Notes: a model not told the origin generated them from the sequence alone. Shown: positions 26,039 through 35,781, counted from the stretch's first letter. The stretch is 64,000 bases of DNA from Stenotrophomonas sp. ZAC14D1_NAIMI4_1 (GCF_003086775.1 NZ_CP026001.1:894407-958406), one strand, 5' to 3'. Translations and numbers: made by a program.

Positions 26039-27495
26039 ACATCAGCACCGTCGAACTGCTCGATTGGCTGGTCAAGGCCAGCTACCTGGTGGCCGCCACC
26101 CTGTTCCTGCTCGGCCTGCAGCGCATGGCCTCGCCGCTGACCGCGCGCAGTGGCATCCGCTGGGCCGGGCTGGGCATGCTGCTGGCCACGGTGGCCACGT
26201 TCTTCCTGCCCGAACTGCACAACGTGCCGCTGATCCTGGTGGCGCTGCTGCTGGGCGCCGGCCTGGCCTGGTGGTCGGCCGGCAAGGTCGCCATCACCGA
26301 CATGCCGCAGATGGTGGCCCTCTACAACGGCATGGGCGGTGGCTCGGCTGCGGCCATCGGCGCAGTGGAGCTGCTGCGCTATGCCTTCCTGGCCAACCGC
26401 GATACCAGCCACTGGAGTGCGCAGGCGCTGGCCGACCTGGCCGCGCGCCAGCCTTCGGCCACCGTGCTGCTGCTGGCGGTGGTTGGCGCGGCCATCGGTG
26501 CGGTGTCGCTGTCCGGCTCGGTCATCGCCTGGGCCAAGCTGGACGGGCGCCTGGACAAGCGCGTGACCTGGCCCGGCCAGCAGGCGCTGAACCTGCTGGT
26601 GGCGCTGGCCGTGGTGGTCCTGGCGATCATCGCCGCCAGCACGCTCAGCACCTGGTCCATCGTCGCCTTCTTCGTGCTGGCGCTGGCACTGGGCGTGCTG
26701 ATGACCCTGCCCATCGGCGGTGCCGACATGCCGGTGGTGATCTCGCTGTACAACGCGTTCACCGGCCTGGCGGTGTCTTTCGAAGGCTACGTGCTGGGCA
26801 ACGAGGCACTGATCATCGCCGGCATGATGGTCGGCGCGGCCGGCATCCTGCTGACCCGGCTGATGGCCAAGGCGATGAACCGGCCGATCAGCAACGTGCT
26901 GTTCTCCAACTTCGGCGGCGGCGCCGGCGGTGAAGCGCAGGCGATCACCGGTTCGCAGAAGCCGATCGAAGCAGCCGACGTGGCCGCGATGATGGCCTTC
27001 GCCGAGCGCGTGGTGATCGTGCCGGGCTACGGCATGGCCGTCGCCCAGGCCCAGCACAAGATCTGGGAACTGGCGCAGCGGCTGGGCCAGCGCGGGGTGA
27101 AGGTGAAGTTCGCCATCCACCCGGTGGCCGGGCGCATGCCCGGGCACATGAACGTGCTGCTGGCCGAAGCCGGCGTGCCCTACGACCTGATCGCCGACAT
27201 GGACGACATCAACCCCGAGTTCGCCAACACCGACGTGGTGCTGGTGATCGGTGCCAATGATGTGGTCAACCCGGTGGCGCGCACCGACCCGGCCAGCCCG
27301 ATCTACGGCATGCCGGTGCTGGATGTGGTCAACGCCCGCAACGTGATGGTGATCAAGCGCGGCAAGGGCACCGGCTTTGCCGGCATCGAGAATGCGCTGT
27401 TCTACGCAGACAACACGCGCATGCTGTACGGCGATGGTGCCGAAGCCGCGGCCTCGCTGGTGAGCGAACTGAAGGCGCTCGACGGCGGGCATTGA
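26035..27495 (+). CDS. pntB: NAD(P) transhydrogenase subunit beta
   Basis: The NADP(H)-binding and main membrane subunit of proton-translocating transhydrogenase. The 486-residue protein has about nine membrane helices in the first 280 residues (NMPQ-like signature DMPQMVALYNGMGGGSAAAI, GADMPVVISLYNAFTGLAV), then the NADP domain with GYGMAVAQAQHKIWELAQ and GANDVVNP, and loop D/E residues KRGKGTGFAGIEN. The start is TTG at 26035, preceded by AAGGAG and overlapping the pntAB stop, a coupled start. No in-frame ATG near it would keep the first membrane helix. Confidence 0.95.
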   Translation: MNISTVELLDWLVKASYLVAATLFLLGLQRMASPLTARSGIRWAGLGMLLATVATFFLPELHNVPLILVALLLGAGLAWWSAGKVAITDMPQMVALYNGMGGGSAAAIGAVELLRYAFLANRDTSHWSAQALADLAARQPSATVLLLAVVGAAIGAVSLSGSVIAWAKLDGRLDKRVTWPGQQALNLLVALAVVVLAIIAASTLSTWSIVAFFVLALALGVLMTLPIGGADMPVVISLYNAFTGLAVSFEGYVLGNEALIIAGMMVGAAGILLTRLMAKAMNRPISNVLFSNFGGGAGGEAQAITGSQKPIEAADVAAMMAFAERVVIVPGYGMAVAQAQHKIWELAQRLGQRGVKVKFAIHPVAGRMPGHMNVLLAEAGVPYDLIADMDDINPEFANTDVVLVIGANDVVNPVARTDPASPIYGMPVLDVVNARNVMVIKRGKGTGFAGIENALFYADNTRMLYGDGAEAAASLVSELKALDGGH

Positions 27496-27504
27496 GGCTG
27501 TACC

Positions 27505-27534
27505 GGTAGCGCCGGGCCATGCCCGGCGCTACCG
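27505..27534 (+). repeat. SMAG palindrome
   Basis: GGTAGCGCCGGGCC / GGCCCGGCGCTACC around ATGCC, a single compact perfect palindrome between convergent pntB and the next gene; it may also serve as a terminator hairpin, although no T-tract follows. Confidence 0.8.
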
Positions 27535-27546
27535 GCATCCGTGTGA

Positions 27547-27966
27547 TCAGCGCGCCAGCCAGGCGCCGACCACCACGCCCACCGCCAGCCAGATCCATTC
27601 CATGGCGCCGTTGGCCAGGCTGGTCAGGGTCCAGGCCAGGTGCGGGCCCATCCGCAACACGGCATCCATCGGGTTCAGCCCCATCGAGCCACCCATCCAG
27701 ACGCTGGCGATGCACCAGTAGGCCACCGCGCTCACCAGCGCCGTGCCCAGCACCACCAGCGCGACGCGCAGCCGGCCCGGGCCCAGCGTGCCCAGGCGCA
27801 GCATGAACGTGAGTTCCAGGGCGGTCACCACCGCCATCCAGCCGACCTGGCGGCCGGTCATCAAGGCCACCAGCACCCAGACCATCGGGGCGACAACCAG
27901 GCCCAGCAGCAACATGAAGGGCCAAAGCCAGGTGACGGTCCTGGCACGCGCGGCATTGGAGGACAT
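27547..27966 (-). CDS. Small inner-membrane protein, unknown
   Basis: A 139-residue protein with four hydrophobic segments at about 12-33, 40-58, 66-86 and 118-137. ATG at 27966 is chosen because GGGAGC lies upstream and the text MSSNAARARTVTWLW is a usual start for such proteins; a longer frame starts at 28017. No catalytic motif is visible. It is divergent from sufT with a 122-base spacer. The family is not recognised. Confidence 0.65.
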   Translation of the reverse strand: MSSNAARARTVTWLWPFMLLLGLVVAPMVWVLVALMTGRQVGWMAVVTALELTFMLRLGTLGPGRLRVALVVLGTALVSAVAYWCIASVWMGGSMGLNPMDAVLRMGPHLAWTLTSLANGAMEWIWLAVGVVVGAWLAR

Positions 27967-28088
27967 CGAAGCTCCCTGAAGGACACCCACAGGATACTGT
28001 GGTTTGCCGCAGTGCACCGGCGGGGGCAGGGCGGCTGGGCTAGAATGCCGTCTTGCGTGGCTTCGGCCGCGGCCCCATATCGGTCCCC

Positions 28089-28640
28089 ATGTATTCCCGT
28101 AGCAGCGAACCTGTCCACTTCGAACGCGATTGCGAGGCCGTGATGGTCCCGCAGGGCGACACCGTGACCCTGCCCGCCGGCAGCTATGGCTATATCACCC
28201 AGGCACTGGGCGGCAGTTATTCGGTGTTCGTCGAAGGCAACCTGTTCCGCATCGCCGGCAAGGACGGCGACGCCATCGGCAAGGAGGCGCCGGCCCCGCT
28301 GGAGCTGCCCGCCGATGCCACCGATGAACAGGTGGAACAGCTGGTATGGCAGCAGCTGCGCACCTGCTTCGACCCGGAAATTCCGGTCAACATCGTCGAA
28401 CTGGGCCTTGTCTACGAAGTCGAGATCAAGCACCTGGACGAAGGCCAGCGCGAGATCGACGTGAAGATGACCCTGACCGCACCTGGCTGCGGCATGGGCG
28501 ACATCCTGGTCGACGATGTGCGCAGCAAGCTCGAGATGATCCCCACCGTGGCCCAGGCCGACGTCGACCTGGTGTTCGACCCGCCGTGGAACCAGCACAT
28601 GATGTCCGAGGCCGCCCGGCTCGAAACCGGCATGCTTTGA
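28089..28640 (+). CDS. sufT: Fe-S cluster assembly protein SufT
   Basis: A 183-residue protein with an N-terminal extension (PQGDTVTLPAGSYGYITQ) and a C-terminal MIP18/DUF59 domain (CFDPEIPVNIVELGLVYEVE; MTLTAPGCGMGDILVDDVRS). This is the SufT architecture, an auxiliary factor for maturation of Fe-S proteins. The TAPGC cysteine, needed in DUF59 proteins, is present. ATG at 28089 is chosen over the upstream frame start at 28053. It is followed by ilvE 59 bases later; no other suf genes are in this window. Confidence 0.9.
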   Translation: MYSRSSEPVHFERDCEAVMVPQGDTVTLPAGSYGYITQALGGSYSVFVEGNLFRIAGKDGDAIGKEAPAPLELPADATDEQVEQLVWQQLRTCFDPEIPVNIVELGLVYEVEIKHLDEGQREIDVKMTLTAPGCGMGDILVDDVRSKLEMIPTVAQADVDLVFDPPWNQHMMSEAARLETGML

Positions 28641-28699
28641 CCCATGGCCCGCTGTCCGGCGGGCCCGGCACTACCCGCAACCAGAACAGGAATCCTCCG

Positions 28700-29794
28700 G
28701 TGTCCCAGTCCATTCCCAGCTTCGCCGTCACCCGTTCGGACCACCCGCGCAGCGCTGAAGAGCGCGCCCAGATCCTGGAGAAGCCGGGCTTCGGCCTGCA
28801 CTTCACCGATCACATGGTGGAAGTGCGCTGGGACAAGGACACCGGCTGGCACAACGCCAACGTGCGTGCCTACGGCCCGCTGCAGCTGGACCCGGCCGCG
28901 GCCGTCCTGCACTACGGCCAGGAAATCTTCGAAGGCATCAAGGCCTACCGCCACGCCGACGGTTCGATCTGGACCTTCCGCCCCGATGCCAATGGCCGCC
29001 GCCTGCAGCGTTCGGCGCAGCGCCTGGCGCTGCCGGAACTGCCGGTGGAGATCTTCGTCGAATCGCTGAAGCAGCTGATCGCGCTGGACAGCGCCTGGGT
29101 GCCGTCGGCCGACGAATCCAGCCTGTACTTCCGTCCGTTCATGATCGGCGACGAAGCCTTCCTCGGCGTGCGCGGCGCGCACAAGGCCGGCTACTACGTC
29201 ATCGCCAGCCCGGCCGGCCCGTACTTCGCCAAGGGCGTCGCCCCGGTGTCGATCTGGCTGTCCACCGAATACGCACGTGCGGCCAAGGGCGGCACCGGCG
29301 CGGCCAAGTGCGGTGGCAACTACGCAGCCTCGCTGCTGCCGCAGCAGAAGGCACAGGCACAGGGCTGCTCGCAGGTGCTGTTCCTCGATCCGGTCGAAGG
29401 CAAGTACCTGGAAGAACTGGGCGGCATGAACGTCTTCCTGGTCTACAAGGACGGCACCCTGGTCACCCCGGAACTGTCCGGCAGCATCCTCGAGGGCATC
29501 ACCCGCGAGAGCATCCTGCAGCTGGCCCGCGACCGCGGCATGAAGGTCGAAGAGCGCAAGGTCACCATCGACGAGTGGAAGAACGGCGTGGCCTCCGGTG
29601 ACATCGCCGAAGTGTTCGCCTGCGGTACCGCAGCGGTGGTCACCCCGATCGGCCAGCTCAAGGGCGAGGGCTTCTCGGTGGGCGACATCAACGCTCCGGC
29701 CGGCGAAGTGACCATGTCGCTGCGCAAGGAACTGACCGACATCCAGTACGGCCGCCAGCCGGACCGCCACAACTGGCTGGTCAAGCTGGGCTGA
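28700..29794 (+). CDS. ilvE: Branched-chain amino acid aminotransferase
   Basis: PLP-dependent class IV (fold type IV) aminotransferase interconverting Leu/Ile/Val and their 2-oxo acids. The 364-residue protein is of the longer BCAT subgroup (like B. subtilis YwaA and eukaryotic enzymes), not the 309-residue E. coli IlvE. Visible are HYGQEIFEGIKAYR, FRPFMIGDEAFLGV, the PLP lysine region CGGNYAASLLPQQKAQAQGC and the ELGGMNVFLVYKDGTLVTPE motif. The start is GTG at 28700 after an AGGAA sequence; no suitable ATG is near. It is cytoplasmic. Confidence 0.93.
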   Translation: MSQSIPSFAVTRSDHPRSAEERAQILEKPGFGLHFTDHMVEVRWDKDTGWHNANVRAYGPLQLDPAAAVLHYGQEIFEGIKAYRHADGSIWTFRPDANGRRLQRSAQRLALPELPVEIFVESLKQLIALDSAWVPSADESSLYFRPFMIGDEAFLGVRGAHKAGYYVIASPAGPYFAKGVAPVSIWLSTEYARAAKGGTGAAKCGGNYAASLLPQQKAQAQGCSQVLFLDPVEGKYLEELGGMNVFLVYKDGTLVTPELSGSILEGITRESILQLARDRGMKVEERKVTIDEWKNGVASGDIAEVFACGTAAVVTPIGQLKGEGFSVGDINAPAGEVTMSLRKELTDIQYGRQPDRHNWLVKLG

Positions 29795-29811
29795 TCCGCC
29801 CGCACCAGGTC

Positions 29812-29871
29812 TGTAGAGCCGAGCCCGCGCTCGGCTACGCTCCCTGTAGAGTCGAGCCATGCTCGACTGCT
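29812..29871 (+). repeat. Two SMAG palindromes in tandem
   Basis: GTAGAGCCGAGCCCGCGCTCGG (from 29813, ending CTAC) and GTAGAGTCGAGCCATGCTCGAC (from 29846), directly repeated rather than head-to-head, downstream of ilvE. Confidence 0.8.
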
Positions 29872-29877
29872 TTACCG

Positions 29878-29905
29878 GAAAGCCCGTCCCCGTGACGGGC
29901 TTTCT
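29878..29905 (+). terminator. Terminator after ilvE
   Basis: Stem AAAGCCCGTC / GACGGGCTTT with a short loop, followed by CTGCGTTTC; a rho-independent terminator with a weak T-run. The remaining 340 bases to the protease start hold no gene; the stretch 30003-30110 is AT-richer and probably carries the protease promoter. Confidence 0.7.
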
Positions 29906-30245
29906 GCGTTTCAGGAACCATCCCCGGCAGTCAGCCTGCCGATGTCGGCAAAGACATGGTGGGACAGCCAAAGTCCCGTTCATGTCCGTATAGGGCGGGT
30001 GAAAGTTCCTTCACCTTCACAAACCCTACACCCATCACGTCTCAGATCAGACATTTCATGTTCCTGAAAAGACGCTGAAAATCTTGTGGAGTCCGTTTCG
30101 GGCCATTAGCGTCAACAGCACGGCGGGTCGCAGGGGAATCCGCTGACTGACCGGACTTCGAGCCATGCGTGCACACCTCCATCGCGCGCTCGGGCCGGTG
30201 CTTCTGCCGATTCCGGCATTCACACCACTAGAAAGGGAAATTCCG

Positions 30246-31994
30246 ATGTCCCAGGTTTCGCAACTGCGTCTGCGCAGGTCGTGGGTGGTTCTCAGTGCGT
30301 CCGTCGTCACCTCCCTGCTGCTGGCCGCCCCGGCCTTCGCTGGCGATGTCCAGCTCAGCGGGTTGAAGTCCGCGCCGGTGCACCAGCAATTCATCGTCAA
30401 GTACAAGGACGGCAGCCAGCTGGTGGCCAACACCACCGCACTGGCCTCCTCGCTGAAGACGGCCGCCGCCGGCCTGCCCAGCGCCCAGGGGCGCGCGCTC
30501 GGCCTGCAGCAGATCCGCCGCCTGGCCACCGGTCCGAGCGTGGTGCGCTCCGACCGCGCGCTGGACCAGGCCGAATCCGAGCTGCTGATGCGCAAGCTCG
30601 CCGCCGACCCGAACGTCGAGTACGTGGAAGTCGACCAGATCATGCGTGCCACGCTGACCCCGAACGATGCCCGCCTGAGCGAGCAGTGGGGCTTCGGCAC
30701 GTCCAACGCCTCGATCAACGTGCGCCCGGCCTGGGACAAGGCCACCGGCACCGGCGTGGTCGTGGCCGTCATCGATACCGGCATCACCAGCCACCCGGAT
30801 CTGAACGCCAACATCCTGCCCGGCTACGACTTCATCAGCGATGCCGCGATGGCGCGCGATGGCGGCGGCCGCGACAACAACCCGAACGACGAGGGTGACT
30901 GGTACGCCGCCAACGAGTGCGGCGCCGGCTATCCGGCCTCCAGCTCCAGCTGGCACGGCACCCATGTGGCCGGCACCATCGCCGCGGTGACCAACAACAG
31001 CACCGGCGTGGCCGGTACCGCCTACAACGCCAAGGTCGTGCCGGTGCGCGTGCTCGGCAAGTGCGGCGGCTACACCTCGGACATCGTCGACGCCATCACC
31101 TGGGCCTCCGGTGGCACGGTCAGCGGCGTGCCGGCCAACGCCAACCCGGCGGAGGTCATCAACATGTCGCTGGGTGGCGGCGGCAGCTGCTCGACCACCT
31201 ACCAGAACGCCATCAACGGCGCGGTCGGCCGTGGCACCACCGTGGTGGTGGCCGCCGGCAACGAGTCGGCCAACGTCTCCACCTCGGTACCGGCCAACTG
31301 CGCCAACGTCGTGGCTGTCGCTGCGACCACCTCGACCGGCGCCAAGGCCAGCTTCTCCAACTACGGCACCGGCATCGACATCTCCGCACCGGGCGCGAAC
31401 ATCCTCTCCACCCTCAACACCGGCACCACGGTGCCGGCCAGCGCAACCTACGCCTCCTACAACGGCACCTCGATGGCGGCGCCGCACGTGGCCGGCGTGG
31501 TCGCGCTGATGCAGTCGGTGGCCCCCTCGCCGCTGAGCCCGGCGCAGGTGGAAAGCATCATCAAGAGCACCGCACGTCCCTTGCCGGGCGCCTGCTCGGG
31601 CGGCTGCGGCGCAGGCATCATCGATGCCGATGCAGCGGTCACCGCGGCCATCAACGGCACCGGCGGCGGCAACCCGAACCCGGGTGGCAGCGTGCTGCAG
31701 AACAACGTGCCGGTGACGGGCCTGGGGGCCTCCAGCGGTGCTTCGCTCAGCTACACGGTGCAGGTGCCGGCCGGCCGCTCGCAGCTGCGCGTAGCGATCA
31801 GCGGCGGCAGCGGTGATGCCGACCTGTACGTGCGCCAGGGCAGCGCCCCGACCGACACGACCTACACCTGCCGCCCGTACCTGAGCGGCAACAACGAAAC
31901 CTGCACCATCAACAGCCCCGCCGCCGGCACCTGGCATGTCCGGGTGAAGGGTTACAGCACCTTCTCGGGCGTCAGCCTCAACGCCCAGTACTGA
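30246..31994 (+). CDS. Secreted subtilisin-like serine protease with PPC domain (StmPr type)
   Basis: An extracellular S8 peptidase of 582 residues. Order: signal peptide (1-32, ending PAFA), inhibitor I9-like propeptide (about 45-135, QFIVKYKDGSQLV), catalytic domain with Asp177 (VIDTG), His237 (HGTHVAG) and Ser409 (GTSMAAPH), oxyanion NESANV-type Asn339 region, then a Gly/Asn/Pro linker and a C-terminal pre-peptidase C domain (YTVQVPAGRSQLRVAISGGS, DADLYVRQG). The pattern and length match the StmPr1-type protease of S. maltophilia, a known secreted virulence factor of about 47 kDa mature. ATG at 30246 follows AAAGGGA; an upstream ATG at 30165 lacks such support. The PPC domain is usually removed after export. 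Confidence 0.92.
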   Translation: MSQVSQLRLRRSWVVLSASVVTSLLLAAPAFAGDVQLSGLKSAPVHQQFIVKYKDGSQLVANTTALASSLKTAAAGLPSAQGRALGLQQIRRLATGPSVVRSDRALDQAESELLMRKLAADPNVEYVEVDQIMRATLTPNDARLSEQWGFGTSNASINVRPAWDKATGTGVVVAVIDTGITSHPDLNANILPGYDFISDAAMARDGGGRDNNPNDEGDWYAANECGAGYPASSSSWHGTHVAGTIAAVTNNSTGVAGTAYNAKVVPVRVLGKCGGYTSDIVDAITWASGGTVSGVPANANPAEVINMSLGGGGSCSTTYQNAINGAVGRGTTVVVAAGNESANVSTSVPANCANVVAVAATTSTGAKASFSNYGTGIDISAPGANILSTLNTGTTVPASATYASYNGTSMAAPHVAGVVALMQSVAPSPLSPAQVESIIKSTARPLPGACSGGCGAGIIDADAAVTAAINGTGGGNPNPGGSVLQNNVPVTGLGASSGASLSYTVQVPAGRSQLRVAISGGSGDADLYVRQGSAPTDTTYTCRPYLSGNNETCTINSPAAGTWHVRVKGYSTFSGVSLNAQY

Positions 31995-32015
31995 GCCCAA
32001 GTCCCTCTCCAAGGG

Positions 32016-32044
32016 CACGCCCCGGCTTCGGCCGGGGTGTTTTT
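32016..32044 (+). terminator. Terminator after the protease gene
   Basis: Stem CACGCCCCGGC / GCCGGGGTG with TTCG tetraloop, followed by TTTTT; a clear rho-independent terminator 22 bases after the stop codon. Confidence 0.88.
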
Positions 32045-32121
32045 CTGGGGTGGCGGAATCTTGAACGTCCCGGCTTCCGCTCTGCCCTTGATCTTGCTGG
32101 CCGAGCGCGATGACCTGTCAG

Positions 32122-32227
32122 GAGGGGGTGATCCCCCCGACGCAGGACCGTTGGCGCCAAGGATGGCGCCATCGAGCCCCCATGGATGGGTTCACGGCGT
32201 GTCCTGCGTCGGGGGGATCACCCCCTC
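32122..32227 (-). repeat. Core-hairpin repeat, copy C
   Basis: A perfect 27-bp inverted repeat (32122-32148 with 32201-32227). On the minus strand the core reads CACGCCGTGAACCCATCC then ATGGGGGCTCG, then inner hairpin GGCGCC-ATCCTT-GGCGCC. The arms share nothing with copies A, B, D or E. It lies in the gap between convergent protease and asparaginase-domain genes. CTGTCAGG at its left edge matches the CTGACAG flank of other copies. Confidence 0.85.
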
Positions 32228-32283
32228 AAGCCAGCGGCAACAGAAACGCCGAATCCCGCCGCGCGACAGCGCGCCGTAAAAAG

Positions 32284-32778
32284 TCAGACCGACTCGAACC
32301 GGTTCGCCGCCACGTTCTTCCGCACATGCTGCGGATCGAAGATGCGGCCGTTCATCGCGATGTACACGCCGGTCGGCAGCGACTGCACCGCACCGATCGC
32401 GCAGCCGATGTTGAACTCCGCATCCGAGCCACGGAAGCGTGCCGGGCTCAGCGCACCGGTCATCACGATGGTCTTGTCCGGAATCGTCGCCAGCACCTGG
32501 CCGGTCTGCACCATGGAATCAGTGCCATGGGTGACCAGCACGTGCCGGGTCGCCTGCGCGGCGATCGTCGCGCGGATCAGCTCGCGGTCGTCGTCGTTGA
32601 TGTGCAGCGAATCCTTGCGCAGGATCGGAATCACGTTGAAGCGGAAGGTCACCCCGAGCTCCCGCAGGATCATGCCGATCTGCGGATCACCGATCTGGTA
32701 GTCCGACTTGTCGTCGAAGTAGATCTTGTCGATCGTGCCACCGGTGGTGACGACCAGGAGCTCTTCCATCATGTGCAT
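32284..32778 (-). CDS. Asparaginase-domain protein, short form
   Basis: A 164-residue protein equal to the N-terminal half of L-asparaginase. It keeps the first catalytic motif TTGGTIDK (near residue 11-18) and the second, HGTDSM (near 83-88), including Thr, Asp and Lys-type positions, but has no C-terminal domain (typical asparaginases are about 330 residues). It is a recognised stand-alone family in proteobacteria, not a truncation by frameshift, since the frame ends cleanly with NRFESV. Start may be residue 3 or 4 (MMEELLVV or MEELLVV). Substrate is unknown. Confidence 0.75.
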   Translation of the reverse strand: MHMMEELLVVTTGGTIDKIYFDDKSDYQIGDPQIGMILRELGVTFRFNVIPILRKDSLHINDDDRELIRATIAAQATRHVLVTHGTDSMVQTGQVLATIPDKTIVMTGALSPARFRGSDAEFNIGCAIGAVQSLPTGVYIAMNGRIFDPQHVRKNVAANRFESV

Positions 32779-32848
32779 GCGCGAAACCAGGACAGGTACA
32801 GCGGCGCGGGGCCGGGAACACAGATGATAAGGCCCGGCGGCCGCAGCG

Positions 32849-33184
32849 TCAGCGTCGCTTGCTGAAGCGGGCGCGCAACCCTGGCAGGCTGGCGGCGAAG
32901 ATGACCAGCAGGGCCAGGGCCGTCTCGATCAGCGCCAGCCAGCGGGTCTCCGGGTGGCTCCAGGCACTCATCACGCCATGGCTGAACCAGCCCAGGGCCA
33001 GCACCGAGGCCCAGAAACCGGCCTTGCGCCAGCCCAGGCGCAGGGCGATGGCCAGCGCCAGTGGCGGTGCGGTGAACACCAGTTGGGTGGCCAGCCAGTG
33101 CTTGTCATTGATGAACCAGCCCACGTACAGCGCCGCCAGGCCCAGCAGGGCCAGCAGCAGGACCGTGCGCGGCGCGGTATTCAT
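32849..33184 (-). CDS. DUF2069 inner-membrane protein
   Basis: A 111-residue protein with four hydrophobic segments (about 7-24, 32-48, 54-75, 83-101) and a basic C-terminus (RARFSKRR). The text WFINDKHWLATQLVFTAPPL and HGVMSAWSHPETRWLALIET is that of DUF2069 (UPF-type membrane proteins found next to wrbA in gammaproteobacteria). It overlaps the wrbA stop by 4 bases and is co-transcribed. Function is unknown. Confidence 0.82.
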   Translation of the reverse strand: MNTAPRTVLLLALLGLAALYVGWFINDKHWLATQLVFTAPPLALAIALRLGWRKAGFWASVLALGWFSHGVMSAWSHPETRWLALIETALALLVIFAASLPGLRARFSKRR

Positions 33185-33774
33185 CGGGCCAGCCGCTGTG
33201 CGATGTCGGCCACCCGGCGGCCCAGCGCGCGGGCCAGGACGGCCTCGTCGTCGGTCGGCTGTGGGTCGTCCGCTGCACCGGCCACATGGCTGGCGCCATA
33301 AGGCGTGCCGCCGCTGGTGGTATGGCTCAGCGCCGGCTCGGTGAAGGGAATACCGACGATCAGGCAGCCGTGGTGCAGCAGCGGCACCTGCATCGACAGC
33401 AGGGTCGATTCCTGGCCGCCGTGCATCGAGGCGGTGGAGGTGAACACACCGGCAGGCTTGCCGGCCAGGGTGCCGTTGACCCACTCCGCGCCCAGGCCAT
33501 CGAGGAAATGCTTGACCGGTGCGGCCATGTTGCCGAAGCGCGTCGGGCTGCCGAGCAGCACGCCCTGGCAGTCGGCCAGGTCCTGCACGCTCACGTAGGG
33601 CGCGCCGTCATCGGGTACCGGCGGCTGCGCGGTCTGGGTCACTGCGGCCACCGGCGGCACCGTGCGCAGGCGCGCGGTCATGCCCGGCACTTCGCCGATG
33701 CCCCGCGCGATCTGGCGCGCCAGCCGTGCCACCGAACCGCCCCGGCTGTAGTAAAGCACCAGAATCTCGCCCAT
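33181..33774 (-). CDS. wrbA: NAD(P)H:quinone oxidoreductase WrbA family
   Basis: A 197-residue flavodoxin-fold enzyme of the WrbA type, reducing quinones by two electrons with FMN. The FMN phosphate loop is YYSRGGSVARLA near residue 8; GSPTRFGNMAAPVKHFLDGL and TSTASMHGGQESTLL (FMN isoalloxazine contacts) are typical. It acts in the cytoplasm, protecting from quinone redox cycling. It is followed by a DUF2069 membrane protein with a 4-base overlap and is divergent from yihY with 77 bases between starts. Confidence 0.9.
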   Translation of the reverse strand: MGEILVLYYSRGGSVARLARQIARGIGEVPGMTARLRTVPPVAAVTQTAQPPVPDDGAPYVSVQDLADCQGVLLGSPTRFGNMAAPVKHFLDGLGAEWVNGTLAGKPAGVFTSTASMHGGQESTLLSMQVPLLHHGCLIVGIPFTEPALSHTTSGGTPYGASHVAGAADDPQPTDDEAVLARALGRRVADIAQRLAR

Positions 33775-33851
33775 CGCGTGCAGGTCTCCTCATCGTGTGG
33801 ATGCCAGTATGGCTATCCTGCATCGATTCCGCATCGGGTACCCTTTCGCCG

Positions 33852-35122
33852 ATGGAACCTCTGGATACGCTCAACCTGTGGATGGAGCGCGCGCGGGATC
33901 GCGCACGGGCCGCCAGCTTCGGTCGCTTCCTCTGGCGCCGCTTCCTCGACGACCGCCTGTTCCAGGCGGCCGCGGCGCTGGCGTACACCACCGTGTTCGC
34001 GCTGGTGCCGCTGGCGATCGTGGTCTTCGGGGTGCTGTCGGCATTCCCGGTGTTCGACCGCTGGAGCGACCAGCTCAGCGATTACGTGTTCTCCAACTTC
34101 GTGCCCAGCGCCGCGCGCGCGGCGGAGGGCTACCTGCGGCAGTTCTCGGCCAGTGCCGGCCAGCTCACCGCCGCCGGCTTCATCGCCCTGGTGGTTTCGC
34201 TGCTGATCACCCTCAACAGCGTCGAGGAAACCTTCAACCAGATCTGGCGGGTGGGCAGCACGCGGCCCAAGCTGACCCGCTTCCTGGTCTACTGGACCGT
34301 GCTGACCCTGGGCGCCATGCTCGCGGCCGCTTCGCTGGCAGTGTCGGCGCGGGTGTTCGCGATGCCGCTGTTCGGCACCCAGGAAGGACGCTGGCTGGCC
34401 GACCTGTCGCTGCGGCTGGCGCCGGTGCTGATCGAGTTCGTCTGCATCATGCTGATGTTCCGCGTGGTACCGCACCACACGGTGAAGTGGCGGCATGCGA
34501 TTCCTGGCGCGGTGCTGGCGGCGGTCCTGCTGGAGCTGATCAAGTGGGGCATCGGTGCCTACCTGGGCAGCTTCCAGTCCTACCAGAAGCTCTACGGCAC
34601 GGTTGCCTTCGTGCCGATCCTGCTGCTGTGGATCTACCTGTGCTGGGTGGCCGTGCTGCTGGGCGCGTCGCTGGCCTCGTCGATGGCCGCCTTCCGCTAC
34701 CAGCCGGTGGAGCTGCGCCTGCCGCAGGGCTTCGAGTTCTACGGCCTGCTGCGCCTGCTCGGGCGCTTCCACTACGCGCGCGGCAAGGGGCGCGGCCTGG
34801 CCGACGATGAGATCCTGCGGCTGGAGCCGATGCTGACCGATTCGCTGCTGCAGGATCTGGCCTGCAATCTGCAGGACATCGGCCTGCTGCGCCGCGACGA
34901 GCGTGGCGAGTGGCTGCTGGCGCGCGACCTGGACCAGGTCAGCCTGGCCGACCTCTACGAATGCACCCAGTTGCGCATCCCGGTGTCCGAGCAGCACCTG
35001 CCGTACCGCGATGACAGCCTGGGCCAGGCTGCGCTGGCCGCCCTGGACGAACTTCGCCTGCCGCTGCGCGAGCGCCTCAAGCGCCGTGTCAGCGACATCT
35101 ACCCTGATTCCGGAGACACACC

Positions 35123-35126
<4 letters not shown>
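33852..35126 (+). CDS. YihY/UPF0761 family inner-membrane protein
   Basis: A 424-residue membrane protein of the YihY/BrkB family, long mis-annotated as ribonuclease BN. Six membrane segments occupy about residues 35-290, with family text QAAAALAYTTVFALVPLAIV, LNSVEETFNQIWRV and YGTVAFVPILLLWIYLCWVA. The C-terminal 130 residues form a soluble domain (EILRLEPMLTDSLLQDLACN) typical of the longer gammaproteobacterial form. ATG at 33852 is preferred; longer frames run through the divergent wrbA promoter. It overlaps the tlpA-like gene by 4 bases. Confidence 0.88.
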
Positions 35127-35704
<578 letters not shown>

Positions 35705-35781
35705 GTTTTTTTGTTTGCAGGGCTTGCAGCCCTGCACCTGCAGAATCAACGTCAACGTCAAAGGCCTGCATTCCGTGGGTT

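Noticed and set aside
32284..32778. Pseudogene of L-asparaginase
   Set aside because: The frame starts and stops cleanly, both motifs are intact and no remnant of a second domain is found downstream.
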